From the NCBI GenBank assembly GCA_014529385.2, contig CM043942.1, forward strand, positions 9,054,001 through 9,118,000: 64,000 bases of DNA. Reading direction: 5' to 3'. Numbering within the stretch: the first letter of the stretch is position 1; each line of letters starts with the position of its first letter. A program made the translations under genes and the position numbers. Positions 23,473 through 32,111 of this stretch are shown piece by piece. This stretch comes from Adiantum capillus-veneris (Eukaryota > Streptophyta > Polypodiopsida > Polypodiales > Pteridaceae). The notes below the pieces were generated by a model. That model had not been told where the DNA came from. It ran no database searches and saw only the letters and a list, made by a program, of their open reading frames with translations.

Positions 23473-23548
23473 GCGCCGCGCCTTGAACCCACCACCTCTC
23501 CCACTGGACTCACGCAGCCTAACCAATCCACCTATCACGCCACGCTGC
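23473..23548 (-). repeat. tRNA-like segment with A and B boxes (SINE head or tRNA relic)
   Basis: The minus strand has TAGGTGGATTGG (23534-23523), resembling an RNA polymerase III A box, and GGTTCAAGGCG (23489-23479), resembling a B box. The second begins 45 nt after the first, close to tRNA geometry. A canonical cloverleaf was not confirmed, so this is more likely a SINE head or degenerate tRNA than a tRNA gene. Confidence 0.45.
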
Positions 23549-23808
23549 AAGCAATGCGAGTCTGGCGGATAATATTCTTGCCCCCCCCTGTTGCGTTGAT
23601 CCTACGGCCCAAAGCACCCCGCCCTGCCGCAAATGCGCTTACGCCGTCGATCCCGTGAGTGACAACCCGTGTCACTTATAAACGAGGGTTGCTCACCTTA
23701 CATACCTCTCCACGAGATTGTGGAACATTTGAAAGGAATATTTTTTTGGTTGGAGGGATGGCATCTGGATCTCTTCCTTCGACATTCGCTTGATCGAGCT
23801 CGGTGGCT

Positions 23809-24352
23809 ATGGCGGACTTCTTGTGCAGTATTTCTGCCTCACCCCCCGAAATTAGGGTCCTCTCCAGAAAGAGTTTGCTTCCCTCCTCGCCCACTCCCCG
23901 TCAAGCCCTCTTCTTGCCCTCCCTCGATATTCTCTGGCGAGAACTCCATTACAACCGCCGTCTCCTCTTCTACGAGCGCCCGTTCAGTTCTTCTGCATCC
24001 TCTTCATTCATACAGCAGCTCAAGCACAGCCTTTCCCTTTGCTTGGTTCACTACTTCCCTTAGTGTGGCCGCCTTGCCCTGGGCTCCGACCCTCCCCACC
24101 GGCTCTTCATCGGAATTCGTCGAAGCTTCCATTGATGTGCCCATCTCTCAACTTGCCCCGGGCTCCGACCCTCCCCGGCTCTTCATCGACTGCAACGATG
24201 CTGGCATCGAATTCGTCGAAGCTTCCATTGATGTGCCCATCTCTCAACTTGCCCAGGATGGCTTCCAGATGAAGCCCTTCTTTGAGCAGCTCTGCCAGAT
24301 GCCAGATCACAAAGGCCACTGTCTCTACTCCAGCCCTCTTCTCTGCATTCAG

Positions 24353-24399
<47 letters not shown>

Positions 24400-24410
24400 G
24401 TACGAATAGA

Positions 24411-24502
<92 letters not shown>

Positions 24503-25502
24503 TATGATCTTGAACAGGTGACTACCTTCTCAGATGGTGGTTTTACGCTCGGAATTACTCATAGCCATGTCGTTGCGGATGGGCACTCTTTATGGAACTT
24601 CATTGTTTCGTGGTCAGAGTGTTCAAGAGGGGTCCCTTTGAGTTTACCGCCGCTGCATGATCGGCAAAAGCTGGCTTTGCCAGATCCATCTCCTGAGATA
24701 GCCTCCCACTGGAACTTTTCTTTGCTAGACAGTGACAAAGAGGCGGCAGACCCTGCAGGTGGCCAAGAGGAAAGGAAGGACAGTATCGGCACGAAACCGT
24801 CGTCAAATGGAAATGCTTCATCGGATGGTGAGCCCGATCCTTTGGTGCAATGTGTCCTGGACATGTCCGCCTCTTCTGTGAAAAAGTTGAAGAATGAGGC
24901 TGGTGAAGGCTTCACCTCGTATGAGGTCGACCATATGTGCACATTTTTGGCAGCGCACCACAGCTTCTCGCCAAAGGTTAAAGCATGACCCAACTCATTT
25001 CGCTGTCCTTGCCAATTGTCGCAGCCGCATAACACCCCCTCTGCCACCTGCGTACTTTGGTAACGTCATCTGCTTTAGTGCAGCTCTGAGCTCAGCTGGT
25101 AAGATAGGCAACTAGACCTTGCGATCGACAGCGAGTCGTATTCATAAGCTTATCCTTAAAGCGCAAGATGATATTGAGACTTTCATGCATTTTTTGGAGG
25201 CTCATGGCAACAGCTTCGCGAGCGCTGTACAGACTGTGCAAGGATCAAAAGGCCACAATGTAGCGAGCTCGCCGAGGTTTCCTGTGTACCAAGTGGATTT
25301 TGGTTGGGGCAAACCGGTGGCGGCCCGAGCAGCAAAGGTAGCTGGAGATGGAGAACTAGTCTTGTTCGGGGGCCACCCCGGTTCATGTCAAGGGGATGTA
25401 GAGATTTGCACCGCGCTTCCCAGGAGTTTGTTGAAGCGCCTTCTCGAAGATCCTCTGTTTCTAGCCCCGGTCTTCCTCAAGCATAAAATCAGGTGGACAT
25501 AG
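23809..25502 (+). pseudogene. BAHD (HXXXD) acyltransferase pseudogene, two exons
   Basis: BAHD enzymes transfer acyl groups from CoA thioesters to alcohols or amines in the cytosol. The ATG at 23809 opens MADFLCSISASPPEI; ILWRELHYNRRLLFYERP and LKHSLSLCLVHYFP follow. Exon 1 ends at 24352 and exon 2 starts at 24518 (VTTFSDGGFTLG), the usual intron site. The catalytic HVVADG lies at 24566-24583, and DFGWGKP starts at 25296. Lesions are TAG at 24061-24063, a 79-bp partial tandem duplication (24081-24159) that shifts frame, a one-base insertion near 24985, and TAG at 25113-25115. Both catalytic motifs are intact, so decay may be recent. The substrate cannot be told. Confidence 0.88.
24353..24517 (+). 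other. Intron of the acyltransferase, almost wholly microsatellite
   Basis: The 165-bp intron has a GTAAGAG donor and an ACAG acceptor and is phase 0 (CAG before, GTG after). Its body is (GA)n, then (TG)n, then (AG)n, with few unique bases left around the branch region. Confidence 0.85.
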
Positions 25503-25764
25503 AAGAAAGAAACCTGCATAAGCCATTGCCACTCTTTTCCTTGAGTTAGCCGGATTATAGAATTCTCAAAATGGATGATGGAACTTCAACCTATAATCTT
25601 ATACTTATACATGGGTTAGGTAATCAAGATACCAATGTATAAAAAGAGGGCAATTATTTGTCTCTTTCTTTTTTTTCTTGTCTTCATTTGTTCATCGATG
25701 CCACCTTCATGCACAAGAAGTTTTGAACACATTCTCACAATAATTCCACATTGTGACTTGTCTC
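25503..25764. other. 3' flank of the acyltransferase, no gene
   Basis: This is AT-rich sequence with a T-rich run near 25663-25678. No ORF, poly-A signal with context, or repeat was recognised. Confidence 0.4.
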
Positions 25765-25910
25765 AACACCATGAGCTTTTGTGAGGGAGGCATCGCATAC
25801 CTAGCTAGGTACGATTGGGTCCCTTGCCTAGTGGGGAGACCGGTGGTCCCTTGCCCCCAATTGTACCTAGCTAGGTATGCGGTGCCTCTCGAACAGAAGC
25901 TCATGATGTT
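25765..25910. repeat. 55-bp-stem foldback (microRNA-precursor-like or tiny MITE)
   Basis: The arms 25765-25819 and 25856-25910 are inverted copies of equal length. They match at 48 of 55 positions without gaps, and several differences are G:T wobbles. The loop is 36 nt. The arm centre, GCATACCTAGCTAGGTAC, is identical in both arms. The transcript would fold into one long hairpin on either strand. No target-site duplication was found with confidence. It could be a microRNA-type precursor, a MITE or a recent inverted duplication. Confidence 0.7.
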
Positions 25911-26486
25911 ATGCATTGTATGAAAGACATTGAAAAAACTCTGGTTTCCTACATGAGAAAATTTCTAACTCTTTTTGTGATGGTGGACAATGTCTACATA
26001 TTGCAGTATAAAATTAAGAATGGGATTTTTTAAATGCATCCCTTTGATTCTGAAAGTGGAAAGTATGTTCAGAGTAGTATTCGGTAAGGATTAGTGGCAA
26101 CGAGTGTTTGCATATTCCTCATGATCGAAGTTGGAAGGTCATAAGGAACTAAATGGACTTGAAGCTCAATGAAGTTAAGGATCCGAAATCATGATCCAGT
26201 TAAAGGAATTCTCTCGACTCATTAGTAAGAATGTTATGCTCAATTTTGGTGCTCTCAACAATTGAAACACAATGGAAGGCAGCTACATACTTGAATTCCA
26301 AGTTATTCCACACGAGAGATAGAGTTCCTCTTTGAAGCGGGTTGGTCCCAAAATATAGAAATACGCGCCCCTAGTGTTATTCTTCAACATAACAATCACT
26401 GAAGAATCAAGAACTTTTTGTACAACTTCTAGTGACCACTCATCACAATCTCAGTAACAATTGATGATGTCCTTTAATTTATACAT
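25911..26486. other. Intergenic, no gene
   Basis: This unique-looking AT-rich sequence leads up to the Copia insertion site. It continues after the insertion at 31676. No credible ORF was seen. Confidence 0.4.
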
Positions 26487-26491
26487 GCTAA

Positions 26492-26718
26492 TGTTGGAAT
26501 TAGGGTTGCAGAGAAACACACACAGCTTGGAGAAGACGAAGGAAGCTCAAGGCACACAATAGAGAGTGTATTCCTTAGTGTGCAATGGAAAGATAGATAG
26601 CCCTAGAGTGATGGGCGTATATACAATGCTCGGGGGGAAAAACCTCCTAAAGAGGGAAAAAATGCCCCGGCAGTCCTAGTGTGTTCACACACATCACTAC
26701 CACATGTATATGGTAACA
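26492..26718 (-). repeat. C1 3' LTR (227 bp)
   Basis: On the minus strand it begins TGTTACCATATACATG and ends AATTCCAACA. A TATA-like TGTATATACG lies mid-LTR on the minus strand (around 26629). The TG/CA ends and flanking GCTAA fix the boundary. Confidence 0.95.
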
Positions 26719-26732
26719 AATCCCCCCTGGAG
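26719..26732 (-). promoter_or_regulatory. C1 polypurine tract
   Basis: The minus strand reads CTCCAGGGGGGATT directly before the 3' LTR. C2 has the same sequence at 59104-59117. Confidence 0.8.
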
Positions 26733-26793
26733 TGATGCGGTGAACGAGAGCTGGCACATGAGTAAAGGGAAGTGCCATGCCCTGAGGACAGGA

Positions 26794-29700
26794 TCAGTCC
26801 ACAAAGGGGAGTAAGCCCAAAGCTTTGCGAAAAGCTTCAAGCTTCTCACGAGACAATGCCTTTGTGAAAAGATCTGCAAGGTTGTCCTGTGTTGGCACAT
26901 AAGCCAAGCTGATCTCTCCTGCTGAGAGCCTCTCCCTGACATAGTGGTAATGCACCTCAATGTGCTTTGTGCGAGCATGAAAAACTGGGTTCCTCGCAAC
27001 TGCCAATGCGCTCTGACTGTCAGTGTAGATAGTGTTGGCAGTGTCCTGTCCAACACCCAAGTCAGCCATAAGGCGTCTGAGCCATACACACTCAACCGTA
27101 GCTGTGAAGACTGCCCTGTACTCAGCCTCACAACTCGAAGTGGCCACAGTAGGTTGCTTCTTGCTCAACCATGATATACATGAACTGCCAAGCATGAAAC
27201 AAAAACCACTTGTGGACACTCGCGTGTCAAAACAACCAGCCCAATCTGAGTCCGAAAAAGCATGTAAGTCTGGCGGCAATGATCCCCCCTTGGGATAAAA
27301 CAAGCCAAGATGTAAAGTGCCACTAAGGTAGCGGAAAATCCTCTTGACAGCCTGCCAATGCTTAGACCCTGGGCTATGCATAAATCTGCTGACCTGCGAG
27401 ACTGCAAACTGAATATCTGGCCTCGTGTTGCATACATAAATGAGGCAGCCAACAACAGTTTGGTAAAGAGTGACATCAGCAGGATCGCCAGCATCATGTA
27501 GACTCAACTTGAAACCTGTTTCCATGGGAGTGGCAATAGGTTTGCAATCCTCAAGTCCAAACTTACATAGCAATGTCTCTATGTAACTTTTCTGACACAA
27601 GGCAATACCACCGTCACACTGCTTAAACTGTATACCCAAGTAATGATGCAACATCCCCAAATCTTTCATCTTGAAAGTAGCATTCAAATCAGCCTTAAAT
27701 TCAGCAATATGTCTCTCATTTGGTCCAGTGATCAGCAAATCATCAACATAAAGAACCACAATGAGAAATACATCATCCTCACGCTTTACATACAATGTGC
27801 TTTCTGTTGGACTGTTACGAAAGCCTCGTTTAACCAAATGAGTGTCAGCTTTCTCATACCAAGCACAAGGAGATTGCTTCAACCCATACAAAGCCTTCTT
27901 ACATTTGCACACTTTGTCCTCTTGTCCTTTTATGACAAAACCGCGAGGCTGCGTTACATAAACTTCCTCAAATATGTCACCATTCAAGAAAGCAATAACA
28001 ATGTCTGATTGATGTACATCCCAACCAAAATGAGCTGCCAATGCACATAGAAAACGCACAGTAGTCATACGACAAGTGGGAGCAAAAGTCTCTTCATAAT
28101 CTATGCCTTTTTGTTGTGCATAACCCTTTGCAACAAGTCGAGCCTTATGGCGATCGATCTCACCATCCGGCTTGCGTTTCAACTTGTAAACCCACTTGGT
28201 ACCAATGGCCTTTTTGCCAGGAGGCAAATCACATAAAGTCCATGTGTCATTCTCTATAAGTGCATCATATTCTGATTTCATGGCAGCAATCCAATTTTCT
28301 GAATTCTGTGCTTCATCAAAAGACAGAGGCTCCTCAACATCATGTAAACTAGACACAGCCAAAGCATAACAATCTGATGCATAAGATGCATGGCGAGAGC
28401 CTGAACGAGTATGACTAGATAAAGGTGCATCCAATTTACTGTCACGCAAAGTGTGCACCAGCCATTTTGGCATACCTCTAGCCTGCTCATTTTCAGCCCT
28501 TTCCTCATCAAGTACATCATGTACATCTGCATCAGTAATAGGCTGTTCTAAAACATTTTCAGAAACCCCCATAGGCTGTACATTTGCCTCATTGGAACTT
28601 ACATTCGTATTTCCACCACTGAAAAGAGGCAACAAAGTGTCATAAATGTCCTGTGAGCTTACATTACTGTCTCTAGTACATGACAGCAAGGGTTGAACAG
28701 AATCTTCCACAAACACTATATCCCGTGAAACCAAAATACGTTTTGTTTGCGGATGATACAACCTGTAACCTTTGCTTTCAGCACTATAACCAACAAAAAT
28801 ACATTTGACAGCCTTATCATCCAATTTTCTGCGCTGCACTTGTGGCACCAAAGCATATGCCAAACAGCCAAAAACACGCATGTGCTCAATAGAAGGTTTT
28901 CTATCATGCCATGCTTCATATGGAGTAATAGACTGCAAAGCTTTCGTAGGACACCTGTTAAGTACATAAGTGGCACACATGATGGCCTCAAGCCAAAAAG
29001 AATGCGGCAAAGCTTGACTTTTGACCATACATCGTGCCATTTCCGTTAGTGACCTGTTTTTCCTCTCAGCAACACCATTTTGCTGAGGTGTATAAGGCAC
29101 TGTACATTGGTGTTTTATCCCACGACTAGCCAGAAATGCATTAAATTCATGAGACATATACTCCCCCCCTCGATCGGAATGGAGGGTGCCCATAGTACAT
29201 TTTGAGACATTTTCAGCCATAGCCAAAAATTGTTTGAAGCACATAAAAACTTCGGACTTCGCTTTAAGCGGAAATACCCACGCATGCCTGGAGTAATCAT
29301 CAATGAAAGTCACGAAGTACAGGTAATTGCCCAAGGACGGAGTTTGCATGGGCCCACAAACATCACTATGCACAAGCTGCAACCTGCATGTGGCCCTAAC
29401 TGAACCATCCTTTGGAAACTTAGAACGCTGCATTTTACCCAGAATACAGCCTTCACAAACATGTTTGATAGGTGCTTCAAGAGGCGGCAAAGAAGCAACC
29501 ATATCAGATTTCTGCAAACGCAGCAAACTGGCAAAATTCAGATGACCAAAACGTGCATGCCAAAGTTTTGCATCTGAAATAGCCCTTGAATCTGCAACAG
29601 CATTTGCAAAATTTTGTCCACACTTGTCATACAAAGTGAGCTTATACAGCCCACGGCACAAAAGCCCAGATGCAACAATTTCATCACCAAAACTGAGATC

Positions 29701-31080
29701 ATGAACTGTACATCTGTCATCCACAAATTTGACTACAAGTCCAAGTCTAGCAAGTGCGGATACAGACAAGAGATTCTTCTTGATCCCAGGTACATAAAGT
29801 GCATCAACAAGTGTGAAGGAACTGCCATTAGCAGCAGTGAGCACAATCTTTCCAACTCCCTGAACTGGATAAGAGGCGTTGTTGGCACAAGTGACTGAAT
29901 TCCCATGAGGGACAGACTCGAGAGAGGTAAACAATTCACGATGTGAGGTAATGTGCTTTGTAGCACCACTGTCGAAATACCACACATGTGAATCTGCAGC
30001 AACTGACAAGCATGCATCATGGACAGCAGGATTGTAAGTGCACTCTGCGCTAAAAGCCCATTCTGCATCAACATCAGCATCACAATCTCCTTTCACAGAA
30101 GACTCAACAATGGCTGCATTTGTAGTGGAACCAGCATTTGCAGTGGAACCACCCTCTTTCTTCTTAGCCTCTTTGGCCTTCAACTTAGGACACGACTTGA
30201 TCAAGTGATCATTGGCTTTACAATAATGGCAACGCATCTTCTTTTTGCCCTTATCACCAGAATTGCCAGACGAAGTGCTGCCAGCAGAAGCATTAGGAAC
30301 AGAATTTTTGCCACTCGCAGCAGAACCATAAGAAGTGGCTGCATTACTGTTACCACCCTTTCTTTGAGAAGCAATAAAAGCCTGTTCAACTGCACGCTGC
30401 CTAGTCCTGTTTTTTCTAGAAAGTGACTCTTGCAACAGCAATGTGCATAATGCATCAAACTTGACAACTTCAGGATTTCCTTGGGTCATCAGTCTCCAAG
30501 TACTAGCAAAAGTCTGGTAGGAATCTGGTAAGGCATCAAGAACAGTCTGCACAAGGGAACTGTCAGAAATGACTTCACCTGCAGAAATGAGTTGCTCATT
30601 GATATCCTTGACACTAGCAAGGAAAGTGTCCATATCATCTTCCTCATGCATAATCTTCGACTCTAGCTCTTTACGCAGCAAAGCAATTTTAGCCTCATTG
30701 CGGCTTGCATAAAGACCTGCTAGAATATCCCAAGCCTGTTTTGCAGATTTTGCTGAACGGATGTGAGGAATAATGGTGCGCTTCACAGACAACGCAATCA
30801 ATGCATGAGCCTGCGCATCCTTAACATCCCAACGAGCTTGTTCTGCTGTAGGCAAAACAACTCTAACAGCTGCAATCCTTGCAGCAAGACCTGCAACATC
30901 CTCAATATCGCCTACATCTTCAGAACCAGGACGTACATCAATGCCCTGCACAATGTTCCAGACACCTTTTGACACAAGAACGTGTTGCATCATATAAGCC
31001 CACATAGGGTAGTTGTCCCCATCCAACCTGTCCTCAGCAGCAAACATCTTGAACACATCTGTGTTGTTGTTGTCAGCCAT
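26794..31080 (-). CDS. C1 Copia gag-pol polyprotein (1428 aa)
   Basis: The start chosen is MADNNNTDVF at 31078-31080, the first Met after an in-frame stop in the relative C2; C1 stays open 20 codons further up to 31140. Numbering from 31140: gag with a CCHC knuckle (C304, C307, H312, C317), protease WYFDSGATKH (D390), integrase zinc region (WHARFGHLNF, CEGCILGK) and core D593, D656, E692 (35-residue spacing), RT with D1046 and YVDD 1131-1134, and RNase H D1297, E1338, D1374. The order gag-protease-integrase-RT-RNase H defines Copia. RT motif A reads HQSDIVIAFLNG where HQMDVKTAFLNG-type wording is usual. No lesions were seen. Confidence 0.96.
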   Translation of the reverse strand: MADNNNTDVFKMFAAEDRLDGDNYPMWAYMMQHVLVSKGVWNIVQGIDVRPGSEDVGDIEDVAGLAARIAAVRVVLPTAEQARWDVKDAQAHALIALSVKRTIIPHIRSAKSAKQAWDILAGLYASRNEAKIALLRKELESKIMHEEDDMDTFLASVKDINEQLISAGEVISDSSLVQTVLDALPDSYQTFASTWRLMTQGNPEVVKFDALCTLLLQESLSRKNRTRQRAVEQAFIASQRKGGNSNAATSYGSAASGKNSVPNASAGSTSSGNSGDKGKKKMRCHYCKANDHLIKSCPKLKAKEAKKKEGGSTANAGSTTNAAIVESSVKGDCDADVDAEWAFSAECTYNPAVHDACLSVAADSHVWYFDSGATKHITSHRELFTSLESVPHGNSVTCANNASYPVQGVGKIVLTAANGSSFTLVDALYVPGIKKNLLSVSALARLGLVVKFVDDRCTVHDLSFGDEIVASGLLCRGLYKLTLYDKCGQNFANAVADSRAISDAKLWHARFGHLNFASLLRLQKSDMVASLPPLEAPIKHVCEGCILGKMQRSKFPKDGSVRATCRLQLVHSDVCGPMQTPSLGNYLYFVTFIDDYSRHAWVFPLKAKSEVFMCFKQFLAMAENVSKCTMGTLHSDRGGEYMSHEFNAFLASRGIKHQCTVPYTPQQNGVAERKNRSLTEMARCMVKSQALPHSFWLEAIMCATYVLNRCPTKALQSITPYEAWHDRKPSIEHMRVFGCLAYALVPQVQRRKLDDKAVKCIFVGYSAESKGYRLYHPQTKRILVSRDIVFVEDSVQPLLSCTRDSNVSSQDIYDTLLPLFSGGNTNVSSNEANVQPMGVSENVLEQPITDADVHDVLDEERAENEQARGMPKWLVHTLRDSKLDAPLSSHTRSGSRHASYASDCYALAVSSLHDVEEPLSFDEAQNSENWIAAMKSEYDALIENDTWTLCDLPPGKKAIGTKWVYKLKRKPDGEIDRHKARLVAKGYAQQKGIDYEETFAPTCRMTTVRFLCALAAHFGWDVHQSDIVIAFLNGDIFEEVYVTQPRGFVIKGQEDKVCKCKKALYGLKQSPCAWYEKADTHLVKRGFRNSPTESTLYVKREDDVFLIVVLYVDDLLITGPNERHIAEFKADLNATFKMKDLGMLHHYLGIQFKQCDGGIALCQKSYIETLLCKFGLEDCKPIATPMETGFKLSLHDAGDPADVTLYQTVVGCLIYVCNTRPDIQFAVSQVSRFMHSPGSKHWQAVKRIFRYLSGTLHLGLFYPKGGSLPPDLHAFSDSDWAGCFDTRVSTSGFCFMLGSSCISWLSKKQPTVATSSCEAEYRAVFTATVECVWLRRLMADLGVGQDTANTIYTDSQSALAVARNPVFHARTKHIEVHYHYVRERLSAGEISLAYVPTQDNLADLFTKALSREKLEAFRKALGLLPFVD

Positions 31081-31428
31081 GGTAAATGCTGCACCTAATG
31101 TGAAAACTGCCCGAAAATAGGAGAAATGGAGCGGGAACAACTTGTGCTATATAGCACAAACCGTAGAAGACTATAAGGCACCTGTTATGCAGAAAACGGC
31201 AATGACAGAAAATCTGCACAAAATGACGAAATAACCTGTGCAGTACTGCCCGTAGTGGAAACGGAGGCCGAAATGAGCCCAAATCAAAATTCTGAGCAGA
31301 CCAAGCTCTTCGAGCTTACCCAAAATATTTGTCGACCTGCGAACGCTTGCCAAAGCTCACTGAAATCAGAGAAAGTGAGCAGGCGTGTGCTGGAGCAGCT
31401 GGCGACTAAGCCCGGGAGGACGTGACTT
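31081..31428 (-). other. C1 5' leader
   Basis: This is non-coding sequence between the primer site and the polyprotein start. It is partly shared with C2, which lacks an internal piece (C1 about 31275-31345). It holds no separate gene. Confidence 0.6.
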
Positions 31429-31440
31429 GCTCTGATACCA
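31429..31440 (-). promoter_or_regulatory. C1 primer-binding site for initiator tRNA-Met
   Basis: The minus strand reads TGGTATCAGAGC, two bases after the 5' LTR. This is the classical plant iMet primer site, also used by elements A, B and C2. Confidence 0.92.
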
Positions 31441-31442
31441 AT

Positions 31443-31670
31443 TGTTGGAATTAGGGTTGCAGAGAAACACACACAGCTTGGAGAAGACGAAGGAAGCTCA
31501 AGGCACACAATAGAGAGTGTATTCCTTAGTGTGCAATGGAAAGATAGATAGCCCTAGAGTGATGGGCGTATATACAATGCACGGGGGAAAAAACCTCCTA
31601 AAGAGGGAAAAAAATGCCCCGGCGGTCCTAGTGTGTTCACACACATCACTACCACATGTATATGGTAACA
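31443..31670 (-). repeat. C1 5' LTR (228 bp)
   Basis: It is the near-identical partner of 26492-26718, with TG/CA ends and GCTAA immediately outside. Confidence 0.95.
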
Positions 31671-31675
31671 GCTAA

Positions 31676-31891
31676 GGGTTAAAAAATAACCCAAAAATAT
31701 ATATGCTAATTACCAATTGGCTCAAAAGCAATTTGTATTTATAGCTTAAGTCATTAAGGGTATGGTTAATAATCCACACTAGGAACTTTGGATAAAAGAG
31801 TATGCCATATCCTCACGTCCATACACCATCAAGTTGGTTACACCCAGGATTTGTGATGCAAACACCATCGATTTTCTTTTTGGTGTTGAGG

Positions 31892-31893
<2 letters not shown>
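31676..31893. other. Flank right of C1, no gene
   Basis: This continues the sequence interrupted by C1. It starts with a small hairpin (GGGTTA, six bases, TAACCC). No ORF was recognised. Confidence 0.4.

Positions 31894-31962
<69 letters not shown>
31894..31962. repeat. (TC)n microsatellite
   Basis: About 34 TC units directly precede the 5' region of LINE 2. Reading frames across it are repeat artefacts. Confidence 0.95.
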
Positions 31963-31964
<2 letters not shown>

Positions 31965-32107
31965 CCACTCGCCACGCCCGAAACTAGTGTGGGTACACAC
32001 ATACATCTAGTGACTCCCTTGCGGCCGGCTCCCCCACTCGCCCAGCTGTCACGCCCGCTGCTAGGGTGGGTGCACACGTACATCTAACTCCCTTGCGGAC
32101 GGCGATC
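31965..32107 (+). repeat. Two-unit tandem repeat in the LINE 2 5' UTR (about 70 bp each)
   Basis: Two diverged units share CACTCGCC, CACGCCCG, GGGTRCACAC, TACATCTA and ACTCCCTTGCGG. Tandem units in a LINE 5' UTR often carry promoter activity; that role is an inference here. Confidence 0.65.
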
Positions 32108-32111
32108 AAGC

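Larger units (their letters stand above)
23340..23687. mobile_element. Small inverted-repeat element with 9-bp target duplication (Mutator-like MITE candidate)
   Basis: The arms 23341-23384 and 23642-23686 are inverted copies, about 38 of 45 positions matching, sharing GTGACACGGGT and GGGATCGACGGCG. Immediately outside them the 9-bp direct repeat GTTGCTCAC occurs at 23331-23339 and 23688-23696. Terminal inverted repeats with a 9-bp duplication are the signature of Mutator-like elements. No transposase frame is present, so it would be non-autonomous. It sits about 120 bp upstream of the acyltransferase start. Confidence 0.68.
26492..31670 (-). mobile_element. Ty1/Copia LTR retrotransposon C1, intact
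   Basis: Two short LTRs (227 and 228 bp) flank one long polyprotein frame. The 5-bp duplication GCTAA lies at 26487-26491 and 31671-31675. The LTRs differ by three substitutions and one indel by my reading, so the insertion is recent. Primer site, polypurine tract and polyprotein are all present and uninterrupted. This is the only potentially autonomous element in the window. C2 at 58877-63978 is a decayed relative. Confidence 0.96.

Noticed and set aside
23473-23548. Functional tRNA gene
   Set aside because: The B box departs from consensus and a cloverleaf with paired acceptor ends could not be drawn by eye.
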